Shown: positions 53,604-61,384 of the stretch, in pieces | Layout: every line of letters begins with the position of its first letter | Numbering within the stretch: position 1 is the stretch's first letter | Source: DATKUK01 sp035530655 | GTDB taxonomy: Bacteria > Planctomycetota > Phycisphaerae > UBA1845 > DATKUK01 | NCBI GenBank assembly: GCA_035530655.1 | Contig: DATKUK010000067.1 | Coordinates: 1 to 64,000, forward strand | DNA length: 64,000 nucleotides | Direction of reading: 5' to 3' | Position numbers and translations under genes: made by a program | Notes under the pieces: generated by a model | What the model was told of the DNA's origin: nothing | The model's input: the letters and a program-made list of their open reading frames with translations, nothing else | Databases searched by the model: none

Positions 53604-53807
53604 CAGACATCTCCCTTTACCATCGGCGACGCCCAACTCGGCGGCCGCTTGGCCGAGCCACGGCCATCCGTTGGGGATGGTCGCAATCAGCTTGCCCGCG
53701 GTCCTGGTTCGTCGCCTGACACCTCCACACCCGGAGCCGAGGATGGACATCCCGGTGGTTCTGATTGAGCTGTACGTATGGCCCGACCCTTTGCGAACAG
53801 GGCCGAC

Positions 53808-55235
53808 CTAGTCTGCTTCGGAAGGCTCCTTTTCCGGTTGCTCCTCGGGCGTCACCCCGACGCGGGTTGCGTCATCTTGGTCTTGCTGCTGGCCGATGTC
53901 GGTCTCGGCCTGGTCGACGGCGGCAGCATCCTGATCGGGGGCCTCAGCGTCCGTCGGCGGCTGGTCGGGTTGTTGCTGTTCGCTGAGTTCGCCGCGCAGG
54001 GCGGCCAGGGCAGTCTCGGTTGCCTGTTTCTCGGCCGACTGGCGTTCGGTTCGCTCGCGCTCGGCCTGCTCTCTGGCTGCCCGCATCTCGGCTGCGATGC
54101 GCTTGGCGTGCTCGGCGGCGATCGCCACGGTATTTGCGGCCAGCTCTTCGCTCATGCCCAGCTCTTTCTGCATCGGCTCAATCCCGACCTCCTCCACGTC
54201 CATGAGCGAGACCATGCCCATAGCCACCATCTTGTCGATCATGACGTCCTCGACGCCATCGATCTGTCGAAGGGTCTTCTCCAGGTCATCCAGGCCTTTG
54301 TTGTATTCGGCTGGCGTGAGGATATCGACGTCCCACCCGGTCAGCCGGGCTGCCAGACGTACGTTCTGACCGCGCTTGCCGATGGCCAGCGACAACTGGT
54401 CCTCTGCTACCACGACGGTGGCCCGCCCCAACTCGAAGCAGAGGGCAATCTCCTGCACCTCGGCCGGTTTGAGGGCGTTGCCGATGAGGATCTGAGATGA
54501 CTCGTTCCAGCGAACGATGTCGATCTTCTCGCCGCCCAGCTCTTCGACGATGTTCTTGATCCGGCTACCGCGGACGCCCACACACGCGCCGACGGCGTCG
54601 ACCTTCATATCGATACTGGAGACAGCCGCCTTGGTACGGTATCCCGCTTCACGAGCCAGGGCCTTGATCTCGATGATCCGCTCGGCGACCTCGGGCACCT
54701 CCAGCTCAAAGAGCCGCCGGATCAGATCGGGGTGCGAGCGAGAAAGGATGATTCGCACCTGATGGGGCGCCTCGCGGACATCCAGCACGAGCGCTCGGAT
54801 CCGTTCGCCCGGATGGTGCATTTCACCGGGGATTTGCTCGCTGCGGGGCAGGAAGCCTTCGGCCCGTCCGATGCTGACCACCAGGGCGCCGCCCTCGAAC
54901 CGGGACACAGTACCCGTGACGATGGTGCCCTTGCGCTGGATGAACTCCTCGAAGATGCTGCCCCGCTCGGCCTCGCGCAGCTTCTGAATCATTACCTGCT
55001 TGGCGGTCTGAGCGGCGATGCGACCCAGCTCCTTCATGTCCACCGCCTGCCCGTCAAGCAGGGCGCCGATCTCGCCCGTCATGCGGTCGATGTCGACCTT
55101 GACATCTTCGGCCTCGGCGTACGCTTTGCGCACGGCTGAGACCATCGCGGCTTCGAGATCCTGGAGAACCAGCTCTTTCTCGATGTTCTTATCGCGGCTG
55201 ATGCTCTCGACCAGCCGAAGTAGTTCCTGACTCAT
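53808..55235 (-). CDS. nusA: Transcription termination/antitermination factor NusA
   Basis: This 475-residue RNA polymerase-associated factor has an N-terminal polymerase-binding domain, an S1 domain (GTIVTGTVSRFEGGALVVSIGRAEGFLPRSEQIPGE), and two KH domains (VGVRGSRIKNIVEELGGEKIDIV and LAIGKRGQNVRLAARLTGWDVDI). A helix-hairpin-helix-like region (about residues 330-385) and an acidic, Gln-rich tail complete it. ATG at 55235 follows AAGGA; an ATG three codons upstream lies within that site. It is the first gene of a nine-gene operon. No rimP gene precedes it. Confidence 0.95.
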   Translation of the reverse strand: MSQELLRLVESISRDKNIEKELVLQDLEAAMVSAVRKAYAEAEDVKVDIDRMTGEIGALLDGQAVDMKELGRIAAQTAKQVMIQKLREAERGSIFEEFIQRKGTIVTGTVSRFEGGALVVSIGRAEGFLPRSEQIPGEMHHPGERIRALVLDVREAPHQVRIILSRSHPDLIRRLFELEVPEVAERIIEIKALAREAGYRTKAAVSSIDMKVDAVGACVGVRGSRIKNIVEELGGEKIDIVRWNESSQILIGNALKPAEVQEIALCFELGRATVVVAEDQLSLAIGKRGQNVRLAARLTGWDVDILTPAEYNKGLDDLEKTLRQIDGVEDVMIDKMVAMGMVSLMDVEEVGIEPMQKELGMSEELAANTVAIAAEHAKRIAAEMRAAREQAERERTERQSAEKQATETALAALRGELSEQQQPDQPPTDAEAPDQDAAAVDQAETDIGQQQDQDDATRVGVTPEEQPEKEPSEAD

Positions 55236-55321
55236 ATGCTGCATCCTTGGTATGCAAATTCTGTACGGGTCACCGGCGCCCGCACTCGCCCAAATTGTAC
55301 TGCCGACGGCACGTGGCCGCG

Positions 55322-55358
55322 GCTAAAGAAAAAGTGGGCCGATCCATCAGGCCCACTT
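55322..55358 (-). terminator. Terminator between the UgpC-type ATPase gene and nusA
   Basis: A 9-bp stem (AAGTGGGCC 55332-55340 with GGCCCACTT 55350-55358) is followed on the minus strand by TTTTTCTTT. It separates the upstream ABC ATPase gene from the nusA operon. Confidence 0.85.
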
Positions 55359-55412
55359 GTCCGACCCGGATCCGATTCCGGGCATGACGGCGAGATGGTT
55401 CGCATCCGCTCA

Positions 55413-55440
55413 GCGCATCAGTGACCTCCCACTGATGCGC
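55413..55440. repeat. Inverted repeat downstream of the ATPase gene
   Basis: A perfect 11-bp inverted repeat (GCGCATCAGTG, 6-nt loop, CACTGATGCGC) lies between the ATPase stop and the terminator at 55322-55358. It could act as a second stem protecting the mRNA end or as an operator. No T-tract follows. Confidence 0.5.
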
Positions 55441-55482
55441 CCCAGCCCCGCAGGACCAACTCCAAGCCAGTGCCCAGGACGC

Positions 55483-56619
55483 TCAGCGTGCACTGGCGCC
55501 GACTCCGTCGAGGCTGACGTTCATGCCCGTTTCCCCGGGTTCAAACAAATGGACCCGTCCCATGTTCAGATACAGCGAGGCGCTCTGCCCCTCGCTGATC
55601 GCGGCATGAGAATCCACACGGCACACAATGTGGTCGTGCGACTGGGTGGCTGTATAGACGTCCTTCTTGTCACCCAACAACTCGACCACGCTGACTTTCA
55701 CCTTAATTGCGTTCTCCGTGCCGGCGAACGCTCCGTCGTTTCGATTCGACAGGCACTCCGGCCGAACGCCCAGCACTATCGGTTCGCCCACGCGTGAGGG
55801 CAAACTGGCGGCCAGGTCTTCCGGCAGACGAATCCGGTTCGTGCCTTCATCAAAGTATACGTGCCCGTTTTCGGCGAGCAGCCGGCCGGTGAAGAAGTTC
55901 ATGGGCGGCGTGCCCACAAACCCCGCCACGAAGCGATTGACCGGGCGCTCGTACACCTCCAACGGCGAGGCGCACTGCTGCATGAACCCGTCCTTCATCA
56001 CCACCACCCGGTCGCCGAGGGTCATGGCCTCTTCCTGGTCGTGCGTGACGTAGATGGTGGTGGTCCGCAATCGTCGGTGCAGCTTCTTCAACTCGGCCCG
56101 CATCTCGACGCGAAGCTTGGCATCGAGGTTGCTCAGCGGCTCGTCGAACAGGAAGGCCTTCGGATCGCGGACGATGGCCCGCCCGACCGCAACGCGCTGC
56201 CGCTGCCCGCCGGACAGGGCCTTGGGTTTGCGCTCGAGCAGCTCCCCGATGCCGAGGAGTCTGGCGGCGTCGCCCACCTTTTGGCGGCGCTCGGCCTTGG
56301 GCACCCCGCGCAGCTTCAGCCCGAACTCCATGTTCTTGTACACCGTCATGTGCGGGTATAGGGCGTAGTTCTGGAAGACCATGGCGATGTCACGGTTCTT
56401 GGGGGGCACGTCGTTGACGATGCGGCCGCCGATGCTGATGGTGCCCTCGGTGATCTCCTCAAGCCCAGCCACCATCCGTAGCGTGGTGCTCTTGCCGCAG
56501 CCGGAGGGCCCGACCAGGACGATGAACTCCTCGTCGGCCACGTCCAGGTCCATATTGCGCACAGCCTGGACGCCGCCGGGAAAATCCTTGCTCACATTGT
56601 CCAGAACCACCCTGGCCAT
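55483..56619 (-). CDS. MalK/UgpC-type sugar ABC transporter ATPase
   Basis: This 378-residue ATPase is of the carbohydrate uptake class. Motifs are GPSGCGKSTTLRMVAGLEE, LSGGQRQRVAVGRAI, FLFDEPLSNLDAKLR and the MalK-type region IYVTHDQEEAMTLGDRVVVM, with a C-terminal TOBE regulatory domain. ATG at 56619 starts the conserved core. No permease or solute-binding protein gene is adjacent, so it is an orphan that may serve several sugar importers, as known for MsmK/UgpC-type ATPases. This fits uptake of oligosaccharides released by the glycosidases encoded nearby. Confidence 0.93.
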   Translation of the reverse strand: MARVVLDNVSKDFPGGVQAVRNMDLDVADEEFIVLVGPSGCGKSTTLRMVAGLEEITEGTISIGGRIVNDVPPKNRDIAMVFQNYALYPHMTVYKNMEFGLKLRGVPKAERRQKVGDAARLLGIGELLERKPKALSGGQRQRVAVGRAIVRDPKAFLFDEPLSNLDAKLRVEMRAELKKLHRRLRTTTIYVTHDQEEAMTLGDRVVVMKDGFMQQCASPLEVYERPVNRFVAGFVGTPPMNFFTGRLLAENGHVYFDEGTNRIRLPEDLAASLPSRVGEPIVLGVRPECLSNRNDGAFAGTENAIKVKVSVVELLGDKKDVYTATQSHDHIVCRVDSHAAISEGQSASLYLNMGRVHLFEPGETGMNVSLDGVGASAR

Positions 56620-56852
56620 CGAGGTAACCTTATGTCCCAAGCGATGTTGCGCAGAGCCACCAAACAAACCAGCCATTATAAGGTCCCCGGGGCGGCTGTC
56701 AACGGGCTTGCAGGCCTTCGTCAGCCGGTTGGCCTGCACCATCGTCCCAGCCGAGCGACAGACGGTGAGGGTGGCGCGGCGGGCAGGCGGGCCAGAATGG
56801 TGGCCAAGTGAGGGGGCAGGATCTGAGAGACGCCCCTGGGCGTCTACGAGGC

Positions 56853-57145
56853 TCACGGCGCATGCCGGTACGGGCGTCGAGACTGGTAGAGGCGGGCGCG
56901 GGCGGTGATTCGGTCGACGAAGGCGGTGTCGTCGGAGGTGGGGGCAAGGTGGGCGGCCTGTCGCGCGGTGGCGAGGGCCTAGTCAAATTGGCCGGCTTCG
57001 GCGTAGGCGGCGGCGAGCCACGCGCCGGGCACGGCGAGTCGTCGTCTCAGACGAAGCTCGCGCGCAGCGCCGGCGTGTAGGCTGCTGCCACCAGCGCAAT
57101 GATCAGGGCGCCCCAGAGGACTGTTCTCGCGCGACGGGTAAGCAT
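56853..57145 (-). pseudogene. Internally deleted relic of a TMTC-like TPR membrane glycosyltransferase
   Basis: Read on the minus strand from ATG 57145, the first 32 codons give a membrane segment ending TPALRASFV, then TGA, then DDD. Intact TMTC-like proteins have FVWDDD at this place, so TGG has become TGA. After about 25 nt a second frame shows the other end of such a protein: AWLAAAYAEAGQFD, an in-frame TAG where Glu is expected, then ALATARQAAHLAPTSDDT and a typical C-terminus RRPYRHAP, stop at 56853. The middle (normally several hundred codons) is missing. Two stops plus a deletion make it non-functional. The family match is from memory of motifs. Confidence 0.7.
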
Positions 57146-57290
57146 CACGCAATCAGTCTAAACCAGGTTATCGCGGGGGGCCAACAACGTCTGTGCTGGC
57201 AGCCCAAACCCATTCGTGCAAGCATGCCAGAACTGTCAGGCGGACGCAGCGGCGCCACGCGTCGTGATGTATAAGGCGGGAGAGGTCTAC

Positions 57291-57629
57291 TCAAAATCGG
57301 CTTTTGGCACTCTGCAGTGCAGCAAGATGCGATTGACTGCGCCCAAGTCGGAGGCCCCCGGATCGAAGCTTTCGCCGAGCCACCCGGGGCCTCTCGTCGC
57401 GGAACAGGGGGACGTTCTTGTGCAGGAAGCTGCCGGCCCAGCGTGCTCCGCGCAGCGATGCGTCCAGGCCCGCCGTCTGGCAGAAGAGCATCAGACCCCA
57501 GCGATAGTACAGATGGCGAAGCCAGGCGAACGGATTTGCCCCAACGGCCAACTCTGGCACGAAGCGCGATGGGCCGCCTTGACGCATGGCGATATGATAC
57601 TTCGGCGCTCGCGCTCGCTCCACGGGCAC
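57291..57629 (-). CDS. Unrecognised small protein, possibly a fragment
   Basis: This 112-residue frame has an amino-acid pattern that looks genuine in its middle (FVPELAVGANPFAWLRHLYYRW, then GLMLFCQTAGLD and RGARWAGSFLHKNVPLF) but does not match a family I know. It begins with GTG without a strong ribosome binding site; Met at 57587 is an alternative. It lies 63 nt downstream of the M4 protease gene on the same strand and just before the TMTC-like relic, so it may itself be the remains of a larger gene. No signal peptide is seen. Confidence 0.4.
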   Translation of the reverse strand: MPVERARAPKYHIAMRQGGPSRFVPELAVGANPFAWLRHLYYRWGLMLFCQTAGLDASLRGARWAGSFLHKNVPLFRDERPRVARRKLRSGGLRLGRSQSHLAALQSAKSRF

Positions 57630-57692
57630 AAGCCATTTGTCCTGGGAGGTGGGTTTCCTGACTATCGCCGATTGAGTTGGCCCGGAGGATCA

Positions 57693-60374
57693 CTACGGGC
57701 CGATGAAGCTGCCCATGAAGACGGCGAAGTCGGCCAGGTCGCAATCATTATCGCCGTCGAGGTCGGCGTCGGGGTTGGGCGACAGTTGGCCAGGCCCGTT
57801 CAGCGAGGCTTCCAACATTGCGTAATCGTCGCGGTCCACGTCGCCGTCGCGATCGAGATCGCCGAGCGGGTAGCACGAGCCGTACGCCGACAGATCGCTC
57901 TCCAGCAGGTCCGAAGGCACGCCGTTGCCGTCGGACAGCCCGGCCAATCCGTCGAGCGCGCCGATCGTCAGCCACGTGATGCGGATCCTGCCGTCGTAGA
58001 ACATCTCGATCTGGAAGCTGTTGGTCTGGAGGGCAAGGAATTCGGGTACGCCGTCGTAGGTTACCGCGGCGCGATCGCTTAGCTGCTTGACCGATACCGT
58101 GCCGAAGAGCGAAGGATCGAGGTCGTCGAACAGACCCGATATCCGCGGCAGCGAGAAATGGGCGGCGAACGACTCGTCGTATTCGGAATCCCCGCTGCCG
58201 AACGTAACGTAGCCGTTGGTGGCGACGTAGAACGATGAGTAATTCTGTCCGTACAGATGTACGTTCACGCCGCCCGTGAGGATGACTCGCACCGATGTGT
58301 CGGTCATCAGCGTGATCACGGTGCCTCCGGTCGGATCGGTGGGAAAGTCAGTGGCGGGCTCGACGCAGGCGCGGTAGAAGGCCGGCGAGCCGTCCGGGGT
58401 GAACGTGATCATCAGGTTGTCCAGATCATTGTCGTTCGCAGTGAACTGTTCGGTGAAGGCGTCGATGGCGACCTGTCCGGCCACCGCTTGAGCGTGGGCC
58501 GGCGCGGAGTATCCGTCCAGGCCGTAGAACGCCCAGGCCGAGTAGTAGTATCGCGTGCCGATCGTCAGCGGGCCGTCCACTTTCGAGCTGCCAAGGGCGT
58601 CGTAGACCAGATTGCCATCGTTCGGATCGGCCGGGAAGCCCGCCGTGCTGCGACGGATGACAATGCTGGTCAGGCCCGGGTCGGCGGGGTTCGTCCAGCT
58701 AAGTGAGATATCCGGATCGCCGTCTGACGCGACCGCGAGGAAGTCCGACACACCTTGGGGAGGAGGTTTGATTTCGACGGCCAGGCAGGCCTGCTCGAGG
58801 TTATCGCGCTGGGCCTGCGTCCAGCCCAGGTTGACGGCCGCCTGGGCGACGGCGAAGTAGAGGTCCGCGTAGTCCGAGGCCGGTGTGAGAAGGCTAATCT
58901 GACATTCGTAAAACAGTTCCGCCGTCATGGCGACGCCCATGCCGGCGATGTTGTAGCCGTTGAACGTATCGCCGTCGGTCAGCAGATAGCACAGCTTGTT
59001 GCCCACGCCGCTGTTGATGTGGACTCCGCCGTTGTCGTCGGGTCCGGTGTAGAAGTTGGGGCTGCCCATGCGGTCGGGATCGCCGAAGGCGGGCGGGTCG
59101 GCCATGTCGCGGATGGCATCGATGGGCAGATCCTCGCCCATCAGCCATCGTACCTCGGGCGCGTCGTTGCCGGCTGCGTTGGACTGGTCGATCCACTCGC
59201 CCCACATATCCGAGAGCGATTCGTTAATGGCTCCGGACTGATCGGAGTAGATCAGGTTGGACTCATTCTCCGTCACGCCGTGGGTCAGTTCGTGCCCGAC
59301 CACATCGTCCACTGTGTAGCCCTGGCCGAAGTACATCCGCGAGCCGTCCCAGAATGCGTTGGGGAAGGGGCACGGGTAGAAGAGAAGGCAATAGCGCACG
59401 GTGGCGCTGAGTTCGGAGCCGGCATCGTCAAGGCTGTCGCGCCCGTGCACGTTGAAATAGAAATCGTACGTGTCGCCGAAGTAGTCGTAGGCTAAGTCGG
59501 CGTCGGCAATGCCCGACGCGGGCTGGCCCTCGGATCGCACCAGCGTGCCGGGGTCGGCAAAGAACTTGTTGTCCGCGTCGTAGATCGAGCGGTTGATGGC
59601 GTCGTGAATCAACGGGTAGCGAAAGGCAAGCCGCCCGGTGTGGGCGTCGACCAGCACCACTTCCTTGACCGCGGGCGGGCCGACATTACTCACCTCGGTC
59701 TGCCAGACCAGTTGCGGATCGCCGCCTCGCCCGAGGACCGAAGGCGCGTACACCATCAAGACTGCCGGCGACGCGCGTAGCTCGAGTTCTGCATTCTCGG
59801 CGGCCAGCAATGCGATCGCTGCATCTTGCGCACGGCCCGCTTTGATCGCCGGACGCGTGGACGGCGAGCCGGAATCCAGCCTTTCGACATTGCGCAGGAT
59901 GTCGCTCAGGACACACTCCACGCCGCCCGAGTTGTCGACCTGCACCATGACGCGTGCACCGAACACCGCGATGCCGTCGTACGTCTGCTCGAAGTGGACG
60001 TTGGATCGGTGTGCCCCGGACCTGACGCGGACGGCTTCGAATCCGACGGCTGGGCTGGCGGCAACCAGCAGATCACGCCACTGCTCAAGGAAGATCCGCG
60101 CACGCTGGGCCGGTCCGGCCGCCGGGGCCGACGGTGTAGAGAAGTAGGCGGACGGTGGGGCAGCCAGAAAACGTAGGTGGCCGCTGCGGGTTCGCGCTAC
60201 ACGAGGTGCTTCGTGGGGGGGCGCACCCCGCAGGGAGCGCATCAGGTTCGTCGTATCCTGTGCGTCGGTTGCCGCCGCCAGCAAGGCGACGAGCAGCAAC
60301 GACGTGCACAACAACCGACCGCCAGTTGCGATGCCGTCGAGGCCCGCCCGACCGGATACGGTGAGCCCAACCAT
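57693..60374 (-). CDS. Secreted M4 (thermolysin-like) metalloprotease with dockerin-like C-terminus
   Basis: This 893-residue exported zinc endopeptidase starts with a signal peptide (LLCTSLLLVALLAAATDA). An FTP/PepSY-type propeptide covers residues about 45-240. The M4 domain has H361, E362, H365 in HELTH, E385 in INESLSD and the transition-state His in NGGVHINSGVG. A fibronectin-III-like domain (DGDPDISLSWTNPADPG) and a beta domain follow. The last 55 residues carry two calcium-binding dockerin-like repeats (GDLDRDGDVDRDDYAML and DLDGDNDCDLADFAVF). ATG at 60374 is fixed by GGGAGG 8-9 nt upstream. It has no CCGA-type sorting tail, unlike the other secreted proteins here. A tandem palindrome array lies just upstream. 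Confidence 0.92.
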   Translation of the reverse strand: MVGLTVSGRAGLDGIATGGRLLCTSLLLVALLAAATDAQDTTNLMRSLRGAPPHEAPRVARTRSGHLRFLAAPPSAYFSTPSAPAAGPAQRARIFLEQWRDLLVAASPAVGFEAVRVRSGAHRSNVHFEQTYDGIAVFGARVMVQVDNSGGVECVLSDILRNVERLDSGSPSTRPAIKAGRAQDAAIALLAAENAELELRASPAVLMVYAPSVLGRGGDPQLVWQTEVSNVGPPAVKEVVLVDAHTGRLAFRYPLIHDAINRSIYDADNKFFADPGTLVRSEGQPASGIADADLAYDYFGDTYDFYFNVHGRDSLDDAGSELSATVRYCLLFYPCPFPNAFWDGSRMYFGQGYTVDDVVGHELTHGVTENESNLIYSDQSGAINESLSDMWGEWIDQSNAAGNDAPEVRWLMGEDLPIDAIRDMADPPAFGDPDRMGSPNFYTGPDDNGGVHINSGVGNKLCYLLTDGDTFNGYNIAGMGVAMTAELFYECQISLLTPASDYADLYFAVAQAAVNLGWTQAQRDNLEQACLAVEIKPPPQGVSDFLAVASDGDPDISLSWTNPADPGLTSIVIRRSTAGFPADPNDGNLVYDALGSSKVDGPLTIGTRYYYSAWAFYGLDGYSAPAHAQAVAGQVAIDAFTEQFTANDNDLDNLMITFTPDGSPAFYRACVEPATDFPTDPTGGTVITLMTDTSVRVILTGGVNVHLYGQNYSSFYVATNGYVTFGSGDSEYDESFAAHFSLPRISGLFDDLDPSLFGTVSVKQLSDRAAVTYDGVPEFLALQTNSFQIEMFYDGRIRITWLTIGALDGLAGLSDGNGVPSDLLESDLSAYGSCYPLGDLDRDGDVDRDDYAMLEASLNGPGQLSPNPDADLDGDNDCDLADFAVFMGSFIGP

Positions 60375-60411
60375 GTTCACATTCCTCCCGCAACCGAAGG
60401 CGCTCGTTCTA

Positions 60412-60446
60412 ATGCGCATAGGTGATGCGCATAGGTGATGCGCATA
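60412..60446. repeat. Three tandem ATGCGCAT palindromes upstream of the M4 protease gene
   Basis: A 13-bp unit, ATGCGCATAGGTG, is repeated 2.7 times (60412-60424, 60425-60437, 60438-60446). Each unit contains the perfect palindrome ATGCGCAT. The array lies 38-72 nt upstream of the protease start codon, where its promoter should be, so it is a candidate operator array. In the rest of 60456-60668 I see no gene. Confidence 0.55.
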
Positions 60447-60668
60447 AACAACCATAACCGGCCTGACAGGTCATTGTAGGCGTGGCGTCTGCGCGCGGAC
60501 GGAGGTTCTCCAGCCAACCGCACTGTTTGCGGCGTTGGTTGAACGGTTGGTCGGACAGATGCTGCACACGCCGTCCCATAATCATGGGTCGAGCGAGTGT
60601 GCGCTGACGTGTTGCGGCGTTGGGCGGAGATGGCGTTTGGGTGGTTGCCCGAGCTGTGCGGGAGCACC

Positions 60669-60696
60669 AAGAAAAAGGGGCCCGCCGAGGGGCCCC
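60669..60696 (-). terminator. Terminator of the RRM gene
   Basis: GGGGCCC (60677-60683) pairs with GGGCCCC (60690-60696). On the minus strand the stem is followed by TTTTTCTT. It lies 136 nt past the RRM gene stop. Confidence 0.8.
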
Positions 60697-60831
60697 GAAT
60701 TACCATGAGCAGAACGTACCAACCCGAGCGTCGGCCACATGAGCCGAGCCGTTCTCACGATCGAAGACGGCCAAACGCTGGCGTCTGCCCGTCGGTGGTT
60801 TTTAAGCCTTCTGCGAACAGTCCTGGGACGG

Positions 60832-61161
60832 TTACCAGCGCCGCCCGCCGCCGCCACCGCCGCCTGGGCCGCCGCGACCTCGCGGGCCGCCGCCGCCGCC
60901 GCCGCCGCCACGGCTGGTCTTGGGCCGGGCTTCGTTGACGGCGAGGGTCCGACCGGCTATCTCCTTGCCGTTGAGGGCCTCGATGGCTGCCTTGGCCGCC
61001 GCGTCATCGGCCATCTCGACGAACCCGAATCCGCGGAGGCGCCCGGTTTCACGGTCGGTGATGAGGTTGACACTGTCCACATCGCCAAACTCGGCGAATA
61101 GCTGCCGCACCTCCTCCTCGGTTGCCTCGTACGAAAGGTTTCCCACATAGATATTGGCCAC
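60832..61161 (-). CDS. Glycine-rich RRM RNA-binding protein
   Basis: This 109-residue protein has a single RNA-recognition motif: RNP2 is IYVGNL (residues 4-9) and RNP1 is RGFGFVEM (about 43-50). A short tail of Gly and Arg follows (RGGGGGGGGPRGRGG). It resembles the cold-induced Rbp proteins of cyanobacteria and other bacteria, which act on mRNA stability. The GTG start at 61161 follows AGGAG. It has its own strong promoter about 100 nt upstream and its own terminator, so it is monocistronic with a long leader, a layout frequent in cold-shock mRNAs. Confidence 0.94.
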   Translation of the reverse strand: MANIYVGNLSYEATEEEVRQLFAEFGDVDSVNLITDRETGRLRGFGFVEMADDAAAKAAIEALNGKEIAGRTLAVNEARPKTSRGGGGGGGGPRGRGGPGGGGGGGRRW

Positions 61162-61267
61162 GGGACGATCTCCTGCCAGATTGACTGATTCGAAGGCTAA
61201 CGGAGGTGTGGCGACATCGCCATCAGAATGGACCCCAACGAAAACCGTCGGACAGTCGAACGTGCGG

Positions 61268-61296
61268 AAGATAATCTGGCAAGGCCCGGCTGTCAA
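61268..61296 (-). promoter_or_regulatory. RRM gene promoter
   Basis: On the minus strand TTGACA (61296-61291), a 17-nt spacer and TATCTT (61273-61268) give a near-consensus promoter. Transcription should start near 61261, giving a leader of about 100 nt. Confidence 0.7.
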
Positions 61297-61384
61297 GCAC
61301 CAATCTCGCCGGCCGCGGCGGTGTAAAACCTGGGCGCCCTCAGGGGCCAGCCGCCCGCGTGCGGGGCGGGACAAGATACACGCA

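Noticed and set aside
53604..53807. ylxR or L7Ae-like gene between nusA and infB
   Set aside because: No frame in this gap shows the YlxR cysteine/arginine pattern or an L7Ae motif.
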